Shown here: one piece after another, positions 39,783 through 52,810 of the stretch
Numbering within the stretch: position 1 is the stretch's first letter
Layout of the letters: every line of letters starts with the position of its first letter
NCBI GenBank assembly: GCA_008360955.1
Contig: LUCM01011156.1
Span: forward strand, 261,558-325,557
Direction of reading: 5' to 3'
Source: Fasciolopsis buskii
Lineage: Eukaryota > Platyhelminthes > Trematoda > Plagiorchiida > Fasciolidae
Length of the DNA stretch: 64,000 nucleotides
Program-made: the position numbers and the translations under genes
Notes under the pieces: model-generated
The model's database searches: none
Seen by the model: the letters and a program-made list of their open reading frames with translations, nothing else
Told to the model about the DNA's origin: nothing

Positions 39783-40558
39783 GTTTGTGTCGACTTTCAA
39801 AAATTCATTCGATTTACTAATCCAGTCATCATTCTATGAATAATACCTTCAATTGTCAAAATTTGATGACAAACACAATAAAGTCTATATCATGTCGCAA
39901 CAACCTGAAATTAGCCTATTAAAAATAATTCAATCTTCGCCATTCTCAGTGATACGGATGGGAATTGCTGACGTGGTTTCGTTAAAACTCGTTTCAGTCG
40001 ACAAATTTATTTCAGATTAGATAGAGCATAAAGTCGCTGACCTTAGCTTTTAACTTCTTTGGCTCATTTTTCCCACACACCGTGAAGCCGGTCTGCAAAT
40101 CAATCAGACTTATCGAGAAATTCATAGAATAAGCTTTAAACGTGAAATTTTGGTAAAAGCTGGTCGACTTACGGAACGTGGGACAGGAAACCTGAGACTA
40201 ACTAAATTCCGTTCACGTTTACCCGCTGTGATACTACCACGTCGTCTATGTGCCAACTTGTTTGATAACATAGTGGGATACTGGAAAATTGTTGTTCATG
40301 TGATCACCTACTGTCAAACGGGTTAATATTTTTTCCGTCTTTTGATGACAGAGTTATGCAAACAGAGTAATTCACGAAGAATGTCACCGGCTTGAGTGCT
40401 AGAAACCGATTTTTGATTCAAGTCAAATGAATTGGGATCGATTCCGTCGAGATCACGTGAATGATGAAACTAGAATAAAAATCAGAAGACGGGATAATGA
40501 TTTCTCGAAAATGAAAGGGACTATTCGTCTAACGATAGCTACTTAAATGGAATTAGTT

Positions 40559-40616
40559 CATTGAGAAAACACAAGTTGGCGAACAAGCTTGTTCGCCAAC
40601 TTGTGTTTTCTCAATG
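40559..40616. repeat. 58-bp perfect palindrome
   Basis: Two 29-base arms meet with no loop at 40587/40588 (centre aagctt). Each arm spells cattgagaaaacacaag followed by ttggcgaacaag or its exact complement. It sits inside further structure: ggaattagttca occurs at 40549-40560 and again at 40637-40648, and a 10-base inverted pair lies at 40622-40631 and 40662-40671. It may be a fold-back element, a recent template-switch duplication or an assembly artefact. Confidence 0.9.
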
Positions 40617-40679
40617 TGCTCAGTGGTAATTTTCAAGGAATTAGTTCACTTAATAAACAGTAATTACCACTCGGCATGG

Positions 40680-43600
40680 TAAATGTTTTACATTCGGATG
40701 TATATGAATGCAAACACTGCTATAGACATGCAAGTAAAGTTGTTCCTAGCGATCTTGACACCGGTGGTTATGCCAACAATAATAAACAAACAAAACTACA
40801 AACGTACTGCCTTCCAGCTTTTTCCAACCACGTATTTTAGCTTATGAAGTTTAAGTGTAACAACTCAGTAGTTTCGAAATGTTCAGTCATATTGACATGG
40901 CCTAAATACCTTCAAAAAATTACCATATTTTGATATAAATCAATTGATAAAGAGTTCGTTTGCCGTTTACGGTATCCACTGAAAGCATGTGAGATCAAAC
41001 AAAAAAACGAAATTACCTGACGAACAAAAAAGCGCGACTATCTGAAAATAGAAATGATAATATCGCTCTCATAAAAAATGTCGAGCTGTATGTCAGGTTG
41101 GTGTTACTGTGTTTGACTGGATGCGGTGATGGATATTCACCATTGACGAGCTCTAATGAGATCAAAACGTGAGACCGGTGCTTCCCGAAAGTAGGGTTGA
41201 CCGGATGATTTGACGGTTGTGCACGATAGTTATAGACCGAAGGGCAGGCAGCCAAATTCAGAAATAAAAATGTTTGCTCTCTTGCACCTTCGTTATTCAC
41301 CATCACGCAGTGAAAGTCGCCTTTGGATGGTTAGTGTAGTCAAAAGAGATTCGACAGTCGAGTTGCGAATTATAGTAATGATTATAATTACGCTGTTTGA
41401 CCATAAATCCCGATTTATTTGTAGACGAATCCCCTGTCCAGCATCCACGTAGTGGAAGTTCTCTTGGCAGCCGATGTTGAATCTGCTCGGATTTGCATAT
41501 GATCAAGATAATTATACTCTTTTCATTCGACATTACCAGCACGTTCCCATCCAAGTCCCCAACAAGCTTTTCATTGATTTCAAACGACCAACCCAAATGT
41601 TTTGGCGAATATCACTCTAGGACTTATACATATATGTTTTTGTCTGTATTTCTATGATTGTTTCCACATGTTCACGAAAGTATGTACGTGTGTGGGTATG
41701 TACGGATGTGTACAGTTACGCTTGTGTATGTACGCGAAACCATAGGAATCGAGTGACAATGTTGAACAAGAACACTCTTCTACACATGCGGAGTAGATCC
41801 TACGTTATTTTTATCCTAAGCTTCGCTGCTGTGAAGTTGTTGTAATTTGTCTACTCTATAATCATGATTGTCCGTTTTTTGTGAAAGCAGACCAGCAAGT
41901 ACTCACTTGGGACGTGGAGCGGTTAACTGTCGGAACTGACAACAGACCGGGATCGGTAGAAAATAACAACAGAGTAACACATTTCTGTCCAACGCTGATG
42001 TGACCGACTACGATGGGTTAACCTATTCTTGGATCATGACAAGGAAAGTAGATGCTCATTTTTACTATCTAAAGCCAAACTACTTCTGTTGTCGCTCTCA
42101 CAAGGGATTAACTGTCTGACAACGCTAGATTCTCCAGACAACAGAGCCAATATTTTGTTGAACTGGTGGGTTTACGTTACTCGGCCGAGCCAATAACAAA
42201 CATTAAAACCTAAAAAGCATCACCCTAGCAAATACGAAGGAATTTCCCACTGACTCTGATCTAACTGTTCACAATTCTGCGCAATATTACTTCCACTTTT
42301 AGTCTCATTAATCAAAATGCACAAGCAGGTCAGTTCAAAACAAACGTGAGTCTGGGACAATATGCCAATTTTCGGCTTCGTGTCACCGAAACACTAACCC
42401 TAATCCGTTTGACGCGGGAGAGACAATGTTTTAAAAATGGTTACCAGCTTATTGTGTTTCGATGCAGTGGTAGGAGAAGTTGCATTCGGTTATCGACTGA
42501 ATAAAGATGAGAGTTGCCAATACTCATAACTTTGCAGTTCTACAGGTGACAAAAAGCTCCGCAGCTTCCAAAATGTAATCAATCATTTCAGCACAACTCT
42601 AAATGCCAGATTAAAAGCAAGCTAGTTAATATACGAAATTACGGTCAGTTGCAATCTCAAAATAAAGTACAGATCATTCCCCAACTCCCTTATATTCTAT
42701 TCACCTGTAATGTTCGCTTCCCTTGAAAAGTGACTGACGAGGTTAACCCAGTGACTAAAGCCAAGTTGGGTGCTGTGTCATTCGAATAGTGGTTCGCGCA
42801 GCGCTGGATTTACACTTGCGCAATTCGCGTTTGAAAGCCACGGTCGCAGTAGTAAGGAAGTAGAGTACCAGTCCGACACATGGATGGCAGGCGGTTTGAC
42901 TCCCGCTGGCGGTGTAAGTGGATTTCTCATTATGTATACTACTGCATTTGTCAAATAACTGGAAATGAAGCAGTGGCACCCAGAAATATATTTTATTTTT
43001 CTCCAGTTTGCGCTCTGCTTAATTAGGCTATGTTGACCAGTGCTCATTTAAATGCACATAGAATATCACGCCTATTGTTCAAAACCAAAGAGAGCCAGTG
43101 GAAAAAGGGAACAGGAATCTAAAGGCTGACAGAAAAAGGCTTACGATACTGAACGGATCTTTCAACAATATCCCCTAGGCGGCCCTGTCACTTCGGGCTT
43201 TTGGCCCATTTGCAAAATGATTACAGTCCTCAGTTCGTGGTTCTTTTACAAAAAACCGTGAAAACGATGCACCAACCCCAAAACTAGATATTTGAGGATC
43301 CAAAAAAGTGGCCCATTGTTTGGGAAAATGTAAGACGTATATTCTTGGTCAAAAAGTAGGATCCATGCCAAGTTTATGACACACTTTGAAACCAAGAAGA
43401 AAGTAACATATGAGAATGAACTATTCAAACTTAGGAGATTGTTCTTTGTAATCCAAAGGCTATTTTCCCAACGCTGGAAGTAACTTACATTTGTTCGCAG
43501 ATTTTCGGTCACCTTATCACATACTGCCCACTAAGTCTCACAGCTGACGTTAGCTTCAATTGTTTAGGTTGGCTTTATTTTCGCTGGCTTAAATCCTGCC

Positions 43601-44095
43601 CGCATTTCTTCACACCCCCCGTCTATTCTACCAGTCTCATCAATTTTCCCGCCGACTTACATTTGCATTTATTCATCCTTTGGTGCACCTTGAAGCTAGC
43701 TATGTTTTTTCATACTTAAGCACAAACAAGAAAACAGGTGCGCTTATTTCATACAACTGTGACCTTAGCCAAAAATGGTTGTGTTTGAGAAACTTGGATG
43801 TAAGACTCCATGCTGCAGTTCATAAGTTCGTTGCTCCATTTCAGATAAAACGCGGACCCCAGAACTGTTACCTTTAGTCTTGCCGACTTGAAAATGTGCA
43901 GAACACTGTTGCTCTCGTCCTTTAGGGCCCCCCTATTGCCGTGTTGGTCCGAATGTCCAAATCGACAACATGAACCGTCGCTCTCGTTGGGTTGATTCGT
44001 GCTGTACACCTGACTCCTAGCATTGATGTGCGTTTAATGCAACAGTGAACTTTATCTTTCCGGTGGCCCCTTTAACGAACATTGGTCGCCCTTCT
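40680..44095. other. Gene-free stretch, nothing assigned
   Basis: Short frames only. A GT-rich patch at about 41670-41735 repeats gtatgtacg three times. No exon, RNA gene or clear transposon was seen. Confidence 0.45.
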
Positions 44096-45300
44096 CATCA
44101 CTATTACCATCATGATCATCAACGGAAAACAGCGAGGCAAGCCTCACCGACCGCTGCATTTTCCCCAAGATTATATGTTTCTATAGAAAGAGGGAATATC
44201 CAAGTGGAACAGGAAGTGGACACAGTCGGGAAAAGATAAGAATGCTGGAGTAGTCAACACACCGAACACAGTCCAACTGTACAAACGCACGTGTTTTCAA
44301 TCATTCTGATTCGATAAAAAATGACAACATGATCGCTGTGCATTTCCTCATTCTACGTTGCCAAGTCATCTGCTGACCTCCAGATGGCTTCTTCTACTCC
44401 GTAAGAGGAACGGTAGACAAGTGTTCGCCATACGCAAAACGTAACCCGACCACCGCAGTCTATCAAGTTTCATGCGCTGAAATAAGGTGTTTTCAGAATT
44501 GGCACCTAATACTAGATTCCTGACCTCCACTTTACTCACCCGATCACTCCATCCAATCCTAGCCATACAACCTAGACATCGGTGGTCGAAAACCTCTAGC
44601 CGACAAACATCGCCCACACGCATACTTCATGTCTCGCACCCGTACAACAGAACTGAGCGCACTACAGCATAGTGCACACGGCCTTTCAACTTCAGTGAAA
44701 TATCAGGTCGAAGCCACAAGTGCTTCAGTCCAGCGTAAGCCCCTTGAGCTTTGGATATACAAGTGTTTGTCTCTACTGCCGAGCTACCATCGTTCAACAC
44801 ACACCTGCCAAGTTAAGTGAAATGGTCCACAATCGTTATTTTCTCTCCATCCAGTATCACATTCAGCCCATCTATGACGGAGTTGAGCAGAAATTGAGAG
44901 ACGGGACAGGCTTGTCCAACGCCGCTAGTCGTTTCGAATGAGCTTGACAGTCCACCGTAGACCATCAAGCGACCACAGGTAGGCAAGTGCAATGCTCGCA
45001 ACAGGTTCACGAACTTTGCTGGCATACCACTCCGGTGGAGAAAACTGAATAGCGCTGTCCGATCCACTGAGTCGAACGCGCCTTTCAAGTCCATAAAGAC
45101 TACGGTTGTAGGCCGCGGTGTGTGCGGCGCGCTTCGATTAATTGTCGAAGAGTGACTATCTGGTTGATTCAACCTCGACCTGGACGAAATCCGGCCTGTT
45201 GTTCGCGGATGTTATTCTCGCGAATCGTGTCAAACGACGCAGCATTATCGAAGCTAGCACCTTAGTAACTATCGGAATTAAATTAATCCCATGTTGATTG
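44096..45300 (-). mobile_element. RTE-like LINE copy A, 5'-truncated, dead
   Basis: Reading on the minus strand: IREQQAGFRPGRG with a stop where a cysteine is expected, then the palm block FMDLKGAFDSVD, a QACPVSQFLLN block, an in-frame jump straight to LDGEKITIVDHFT, then LKHLWLRPDISLKLKG and the tail RLEVFDHRCLGCMARIG ... LRWSGYVLRM. The whole segment holding the catalytic FADD box is missing. A TGA replaces the tryptophan after YGCET. The 3' end has TGATGA-like trinucleotides near 44096-44120, as expected for RTE elements. Nearly identical to copy B at 52.8 kb over about 1 kb. Confidence 0.85.
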
Positions 45301-45309
45301 CTCTTTTTG

Positions 45310-46520
45310 TCCCAGGTGTATGCTGGCATGAGCCAACTGAATTTTGTGTGTAGTAGGAGAAGCACGTTTCAACAGAAGGCTGAACTGATCCTTTGATTTT
45401 CCGAACAAGGCCCACATAATCCAACCAACAAAGTAATAACGTAAAATTTAGTGAATAGTTAGGCTTTTTATGTTTACTATTAATCAACCCATTTATTATA
45501 ATGTGTTCATAAGACAAGCTTCCGCTAGAGCGAAAAACCCGGTGTTTTGACTCTCAGACATATTCTGACGCTATGTATAGCGTTAATTTTTAATCGCCAG
45601 CGTAAGCAATAAAGCAGATGGGAAGATACCTGATCCGTTGGTATTATATACTTTGGACTAGATGAACTCCCTGCAGACCTGTATGGAATGGACTGAATGG
45701 TGGTATTAATCCGTTGATGAGCACCGTTTCATGGTAAATTTTGCCGGCCAGGATTGTGCTGTTACGCCGAAACTAAGTTAGACGTAACTGAGTCGGTTGC
45801 TCAAAGCATGGGTGGATCTTTCATTTACATGCCTACTGACGGGTATAGTAGTAGCATGCTGCGGAATGCAATTAAATGGGTACAGAAAAGTCGTAAGGTT
45901 TTATCCAGCATTATGGGATCACTTCGCGCTGTCCAGAAACCGACGAGGAATCAATAGCACAAACCCACTGAAAATTCGTCCTACAGAACCGAATCAATGA
46001 ACAGACAGTAAAATGGTTTTCACCAAAGGGCGTCACTCCTGGCAACCCAGTGATAGCACACGGGGTACGGGAAAATTCAAACCCCATCTATCGTGCAAGT
46101 CCATTACTCTGCTTCAGCGGCCTGTGGCCGAGTACAAAATCAGTTGAAGTTACACTGTGATGAAGTTCAATAAGCTACTACCAGTTTTTCCGTGATTACT
46201 CAGTCATCCCTAACCGTTCTTCATTCCTACCGCATTATTATTTCTCACGTTTCAGCCTTCCGAAGTCATTCTGATCTTAATTCTATTCGATCTTCATCCT
46301 GTATAAACATCGTAACATCGGGGATGAAATTCCAACTAAATTAAAAACCAGCAAACTACTAACCCAATCCTCCCGTTTTGTGGCAGCAGATAATCATTGC
46401 GAAGTAAATTCCTTTTTTCGAAACCACTAAAACTTGTTCAAAACTTTCGACTTCGGCTGTGCGCGCTGATCTTCGGTTTCATCGACCAGCATTTCAGTCG
46501 AGCTGTAATTTGATAACAAA
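45310..46520. other. Gene-free stretch, nothing assigned
   Basis: Short overlapping frames without domain signature. A weakly tRNA-like segment near 46040-46100 was not convincing. Confidence 0.45.
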
Positions 46521-46895
46521 TAGCACACCTTGCCGAAGAATTAAGCCCCACATAGCTCCATATTAAAGTCGTCTACCACTCTCGGTAAAGTTGTTTCTTT
46601 CAACAGCCGACGCGGACCGGCTAAGGTGTGATCAGATTTAGGATGGGCCAACTGGGCTTGAAATGCATCACGCAAGTGAGGCAATGCAATTGTTTGATAT
46701 CTGGTGACCTTCAAAGTGGAATGGCAACTGTGGATAAATTTTTGGCAAAGCACCAGCCCTGCTTATGAGGAGCGTTTATGACAACAGGTAGGACTGTGTC
46801 ATCTTGTATCGACTTATAATTCCCAGAATGCACTTCTTGTTGACATACAAACACAAAACATAATATAGTTAGTTATGTTAGAGACTTCTACTTAC

Positions 46896-47413
46896 AGGAG
46901 TAATGAATTTCCGACTGTTTCCCCTACGGTAAACAGACCCATTTCTTCACACGCGATACTCAATCTGTCCCTGATAGGAGGACAGGAAGATGCCGAGGCA
47001 CTCATGCATGAAGCGTCATGAAAAACGTATACTCGGAGACCACAAATTTGAACGTTGCCAAAGGCGTCAGCATTAAGGCTGGAACATGTCGTGCTGTCCC
47101 AGCTACGGATCGGGAAATAAGTTACAAATTTGAATCTTGCAAGTTCAATGACGAGTTCGTCAGAAGTTTGTGACGTGGTCGACGAAGCCAAACGACCATC
47201 CAGAGATATCGAGCAGCAAGTTATCCACATATCCATTGATGGATGGGCATCAGTATTCCGCCGACAAGCACACCATTCCGCCCGTGGGACAGAATTCGGA
47301 TGCACAGTTATACCAACCAATGAATTCGCTTTCTTGCACCATACAATGCCGCTCCAAACCCAATGGAAGAAATGTTCACTAAATTCAGAGCTAAGGCTAT
47401 TCGCTACGTTAAT
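46896..47413 (-). CDS. Candidate internal exon, unassigned gene
   Basis: The minus strand is stop-free for about 173 codons and the frame closes exactly at a strong donor, CTCCT|GTAAGT (intron starts at 46895). The encoded peptide has mixed, protein-like composition, for example LVIELARFKFVTYF, then NADAFGNVQICGLRVYVF and RDRLSIACEEMGLF. It faintly recalls a galactose-binding-like (DOC) fold but I cannot assign it. The true 5' boundary is an unknown acceptor inside the interval. A possible next exon starts after the CAG near 46765. It lies on the same strand, 1.2 kb downstream of the RBM15-like gene. A plus-strand frame of 102 codons overlaps part of it, so strand choice rests on the donor and length. 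Confidence 0.4.
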
Positions 47414-48646
47414 TCATTTGGTTGTTTTGCGCACTTAAAATGCCTTGGTGAAAACATCGCAGACAAACGAGAAGTGCCAGATTGTTTGATTATGTGAAAG
47501 CACTACGCAAACGTTGATTTGCGGTGTGGCATTTGATACCATTGGGATAGTCAACTGGAAGCACCCGACCGCAACAATGATTATACAATCATGCATATTA
47601 AGCCATTCGCATTTGCTTACAAACAGAGTACTAGCCATTACATATTCGAAGCTGACAGCAATTCGATAACTGCTTCAAATACATGACGAACCGCAAGCTA
47701 GACAAACCCCAAAAGTGCACCATCAATCGCACGTATCACACAACCAAAATGGTTAGTTTTCGACGTAGAATCTGAGATACCGATACGATTGGCAGAAGAA
47801 CCACTGTCTTTCCGCCCCAACTCCAGTTAGATTAAGTAAACTGAATGTGGGCGCTCAGCCACCTAAACTACCACGACGTAGATAGAATTGTAGCCAAATG
47901 GTTGAGGACACTGCGGCCTCGATGTACGCGGAAATGCACTTACAAAATCAATTACGTCTTCCATGGAACACTTAGCACTCAGCCCGTTTATTTTGCGACA
48001 ACTGCGGAGGAAGAAACATTGCACGGATCTGAGCACAGCACCCACCGTCATCTACGACACTAGCAATCGGAAGCGAAAATATACGAAAATATCTTAAATT
48101 AGCCACCTCAACTCCGCTTGAGCAAACAAGGCGATGATTCGGAAAAATGATTGCAAATTAAACTGTGTAGTCTAATACTGCTGTGGTGCTTACGTGACAG
48201 GAAAATTGTTTACATTGACTTAAACCTTAGCTTATCTCTAAGGAGACCATAGGATCCAACAGGATCGTAAGACTAAAAGGTAAAGTCGCAACGCAGCGCG
48301 TAAGAACGTTGTTTCTTCCCTTGTGTATATGAATTAACTCTTACCCGGTAACATTGCATGAGCGCTTGTGATGATGAAATCTACCCACATTCATTAGGCC
48401 TGAAAAGGTTGGCCAAGCGCCCCAATGTGGAGCATGTTAGCTCTAAACAGTTTTCCTGCTTACCACGTCACAAGGCAGATCAGTTTGTTTAAATCCACTA
48501 TCGCCCATCAAATAACTATACGTCCTACAGGATGCTCGAAAATCGCATAATTTGCAAAATTAACTAGTGGAGAGAAGAAAAGTATATAAAAGGTGATAGA
48601 AGACAACAAGTGACATATGATAAACAAAACAGGTATTAAATTTACA

Positions 48647-49173
48647 CTAACGTTTAACAACCAATATGACCATGTATTTATCCAGGGTGGCCAGTTCGGA
48701 ACCTAAATTCGGAGCGGCTTGCTTCAACAGACTCAAAGCAAAACTGCTAGGAGAGAATAACAAAATCCGGTGAGGGATTGTCTCCAATGCCCCAGCGTCC
48801 CAATCACCCTGGTCTTGGATATCTTTTCCACGTTGCAAGGGGACCATCAAGCCGACTGCTTGTTTTAATTTTAGATAAGCAATTAAGGCTTGCAGCGGAT
48901 AGCACTTTTCATAAACTGGTTTTGATTCCACAGATTCTGTCTTATCGACTGGATCCAGTTCGTCCTCAGAGCAAGGGATACTGCTAGTTTTGCCTGTTGG
49001 AAGAGCCAAAAGTAAACAAAGACCCCGATAACGTGCTGAGAGGACGGCGTGAATTCTATGGGTAGCTTCCGCCATCCAAGCAGGATCCAGCATACTCCGC
49101 TGAACAATTCGCAAGACAGGAGCAACAGTAGTGTTTTCTGTAAGAGTAAAGGGAACAGCAGGACCAGTGACGA
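48647..49173 (-). CDS. RBM15/Spenito-like protein, last exon (SPOC C-terminal half)
   Basis: This exon supplies about residues 622-795. It contains the second half of the SPOC domain: VLRIVQRSMLDPAWM, then LQALIAYLKLKQAVGLMVPL, HRILLFSPSSFALSLL and the closing strand MVILVVKR before a TAG stop. SPOC binds phosphorylated partners and recruits effectors in RBM15/Spen proteins. The acceptor is the first AG (49174-49175) after a tttttcttc tract, and joining gives an isoleucine codon split 1+2 with the previous exon. An earlier AG near 49216 would also keep phase but would translate the pyrimidine tract, so I prefer the later one. No clear AATAAA follows on the minus strand within 100 bases. Confidence 0.85.
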
Positions 49174-49551
49174 CTTTGTTCATACCAGTGAAGAAAAACG
49201 TAAGACACCAGAACACTACCGAAATTTCAAGTAAAATAGCTATATACTATAATACCCGTAAAAACGTATGTGGCACGTGAGCCGTGGTTAGACCTTTCCG
49301 GAAAATACCAATGGCCATAAAATACGGCATCTTCGGACAACCGATTGCCGGAATCATTTTCAGGTTCAAGCACGGCCGCACCCTTGGTTAATCAAAGCAG
49401 CTATCTCGAAATGACAGAAAGTGGGCCGGTTGTTATGCACAGCCTGGTAGAGTCACTTTTGAACTGCTGTGGATTTGCAAGGAATCCCAGTGGCTGTACA
49501 AACTTAAAGTATCGAAAGCATATTACAACGGACCGAAGGTATTCAGGTGGA

Positions 49552-49552
<1 letters not shown>

Positions 49553-49609
<57 letters not shown>
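49553..49609. repeat. (TA)n microsatellite, 57 bases
   Basis: The longest uninterrupted TA run in the window, lying inside the second RBM15-like intron. Confidence 0.97.
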
Positions 49610-49611
<2 letters not shown>

Positions 49612-49614
49612 CAC

Positions 49615-51120
49615 ACACCTGTGTACAGACGATGCGCCATCGAGACAGTAACAAACGACGAATGCAATAAGAAACAAAGATGAAATAAAAAGAACCATAG
49701 ATGACAACTTCTCTATCACTCACCTCCACGTCATCGGTTAACCATCGGGACCCATGATTCCTCTGTGGGCTGCATACTATCCCGTTGTTCAAACCAAAAT
49801 AAAGGGTTGATTCATGGGATCTTATCCCGAGTGTTTGCCCAAATAAACTAACCTACAAGATAATCCGACGATTCGAGGGTCATGTGGCCTACCTGTGGCC
49901 GGTGGCTGAGTTTTCAATTCATATACCCTTCTGATAGATGTTCGGTACACCCTTTTATCACAGATGTCGGTCAGCGTACAACCGCATGCTTTGTACCCCG
50001 TCGTTAGTGGCTTTGGCATCAGGGTTTTGCCATCTCCTTTGCAATGATTACCAAAGATCAATTAACCCGGTGAACAAGGCTGGGAATCAGTCTTCGATCT
50101 CGCACTTTAGTGGAAACACATGAGCCGAGGCTGTTTGAAATGCATGGCCATCTGGGACCACTTCCAGGTGTTCATGAAGAGTGGCCTATGCGAAGCTGGA
50201 GACACCCACCCTCAACCACATTGAAGCGTTTGCAGGCAGAGTAGATGGTGGCAGATGAAAATCGCTCACACATGGCATATTGAGAGCTCATGTGGCTCTG
50301 CATCATTTCAGATTCAAAATTCTTGGATGCTGACTCCCCCCTCTTCCTCCGTGTAGTTGGCCTTAGAGACTATGGAGAAAGCTCCTTTCACTAGACTCAT
50401 GCATCAAGAATGTTATAAAAACATTTTTTGTGCGGAATATAATTCACAAGCCAGAGATACAGTTGCAAACTACCTGGTGCGTTCCCCCAGTAGCATACAT
50501 CAGGAATGATGGCCAAACTGCTAATCAACCGGGTGTAAAACGGACCAAGATTGAGTAAATAAGCGGCTAACGACCAAGAGTGGCAGTGTCCGCAGACACT
50601 GGAACTTCATTTGAATAGCAACACCCACTCCCTTAAGAACGACACAACAGTGCGACGACGGTTACGTGTCGTTGCGGTTGTGACCTATTACTCAAAACAC
50701 ACTGCTCTTTGTTCCCTTGGGAGACGCCGAACGCTAGCAAAGGCAGACGAACCAAACTCACTGATCACTGACCCCGCTGGAGACTCGTGGGATGTTGAAG
50801 TACTGATCGAACTGGAACACTGATCGTGGGGGCTAAGAACATAAGTGTAAGTGTAATGGATTTTGATTTCATTTCCCCATTACCCTGATCAAAGATCAAG
50901 ACTTTTGCGACTACATCGCACCGATTGCATTAATCGATAATCTGAATGAAAACGCCACAAGAGAAAGTCACGGAATATTGCTAGACCAGATCAGCAAGCA
51001 GAATAATCGACCAATGAGTGCTGATCAATGAAGACCCAATATAAGCTATTTGATTCTGGTTAACAAAATGAACTATTTGTCTGGTCGATTGGGTTTTTCT
51101 TACTAGAGTCAGTGAGATCT
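49615..51120. other. Intron sequence without a recognised element
   Basis: This is intron 2 of the RBM15-like gene. It is less AT-rich than the intergenic DNA and probably old repeat material, but no domain or terminal structure could be identified. Confidence 0.4.
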
Positions 51121-51144
51121 GGCGATAGCGATCGTGAGATAGGT

Positions 51145-51232
51145 GCGACGGCTTGCGTATCTTTATGACCCAACGTGCTACACAGGGTGGCTTATCTCAA
51201 GCCGAAGATCTAATCATGTCTGGAAGGTTCAT
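51145..51232 (+). repeat. LTR-like dispersed repeat, diverged copy
   Basis: The stretch with atgacccaacgtgctacac and ggcttatctcaagccgaag matches, with scattered changes, repeats at 60.87-60.98 kb (inverted) and 63.89-64.0 kb. In those copies the unit begins TGTCACAACG, the typical start of an LTR; the start is not preserved here. Confidence 0.55.
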
Positions 51233-51499
51233 GTGTACAGACCGGACGAAGTGGCCTCCTGGTCCTCCGGGTTGTTGTTGCGCTTCCCGAATGGCCTGGT
51301 CGACACAACACTGAAACACAAGACGCCAACACTATCACAGCAACATCGACACAAAGACACAAACTGGACTGGACTTCGGTGCGCCTCACACAATGAGGTA
51401 CGGCCCAGCAGGACACTAACGCACACTGGGGGTTGGAGTCACAATGACCCGGGCTTGAGTCTCCAAGTCCCGTAGTTGCAAAACGGAATGGAACAGACC

Positions 51500-52651
51500 A
51501 GATATCCCCTTGAGAGAGCAGTCACACAGAAATAGAGCTCCTAGTTCGAACGGCTAGCCCAACCTGATGGCGATAAAGAGAAGACCAACACAGAACACGG
51601 ACGCGCGTTTATTGGTGACCCACCAATGCAAGTTAGAAGTCAAGTGAGCTCTATCGTTTATACAGTTTTGTGGGGTGGCCTTGGTGAACAGGGCAAATAA
51701 TAACCAATCAGCGAGATTTTGTGAATCTTTTCGCGGCCACATAAAAACACAACCACGCAATATTTAAAATAACGTCAGAAAGTGTAGATTCTTAAAGAAA
51801 GATAACAACAGAATCAAAATGGTAACATTAAAAACGGTAGATTGATCACCGCCTATAAAACCTTTCATTTTTGAAGTCACTGATACGTCGGACCTCTTGA
51901 GTCCACCTGGAACTGCCCGGTTCGACGGCGTGGGCGATCCAACCATCGTCGCGGGAGTAGGTACACATCGACCGTATCCGTTGGCGGTAACGGCCCCGGC
52001 ATGCTGAACGTATCCAATACTATTTCGAGAGGTAGTTACCGGTGTCGGTGTACCGCTTTCTCGTTTGATTTCTGAGTCGGATCCAAGTGCCGGCTGCTAC
52101 AGCAACCTCATATAACCGGGATCCTATTTTGCGTTGGATGACTCCCTCAGGCCAGGCTGGGTGACCGGGTTCGAAATCTATGATGCAGACCGTTGAAACT
52201 TCTCACAGACCTTACTTTGGCATTGGGGGTGGCTTGGTGGAGTTAGGAGTAGGGCATTGTTGATGATTTCAACTTGCGGCCCCTTAGCACTTCCTTTGGG
52301 AAGATTCCGCCGGAAATGCTTGGGATTAGAGTTGTACGAAAATATCAACAGAAATTATTGCAGGGTTTCTTCCGTTGTTCCCTCCCTTCGCGACTACAGT
52401 AATGATCATATGAATAAATAGACGAATCTTTCCGCCTGAACGTTTGATTGCAGATTGTATGGAGCTGAGAATGCAGGCTGTACAGGGTTTTGCCGGTAGA
52501 AGTCGCGGAACGGCGCGGAGGTAAACCGAGATCCGCTATTACATCGGGCAATCCGTAATGGACAAACAAGTGACGTAAGGCCGCGGTGGAACTGGCAGAA
52601 GTGCGTCAGTTTACTGGAGTCAATTCTGGTCACTGTGATAGGCACCAGCAA
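51500..52651 (-). mobile_element. Gypsy-type LTR retrotransposon remnant (integrase)
   Basis: At 52345-52651 two overlapping minus frames read as the C-terminal part of an integrase core: SGSRFTSAPFRDFY, then FSAPYNLQSNVQAERFV. The glutamate of the DDE triad (AERFV) is kept, but the aspartate of the usual TDNGS box has become part of RCNSGS. Downstream on the same strand, 51.5-51.96 kb could be the 3' LTR: it carries AATAAA at 51608-51613 followed by a GC-rich patch. No LTR ends or tRNA primer site were delimited, and gag, protease and reverse transcriptase are absent. Inactive. Confidence 0.6.
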
Positions 52652-52810
52652 CTAATGGGTGCATTTATTAGGCTCGCAAAAGTTAATGTGTGGTCCAAAA
52701 CACGGTTGTCCACGGGCCGGCCATGACGTGTTTGACTGCTGCCTGACACTATGAGCAGCTGCGCACCATATCACGTCCTCGTATATTAAAAGAAAGTGTG
52801 TAGGCACGGT

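Noticed and set aside
46035..46105. tRNA-like segment (aacccagtgatagcac, then ttcaaacccc), with a weak echo at 42.74 kb
   Set aside because: Only partial box matches and no shared body between the two places.
47130..47438. 102-codon plus-strand frame
   Set aside because: Overlaps the longer minus-strand frame that ends at a strong donor; treated as its shadow.
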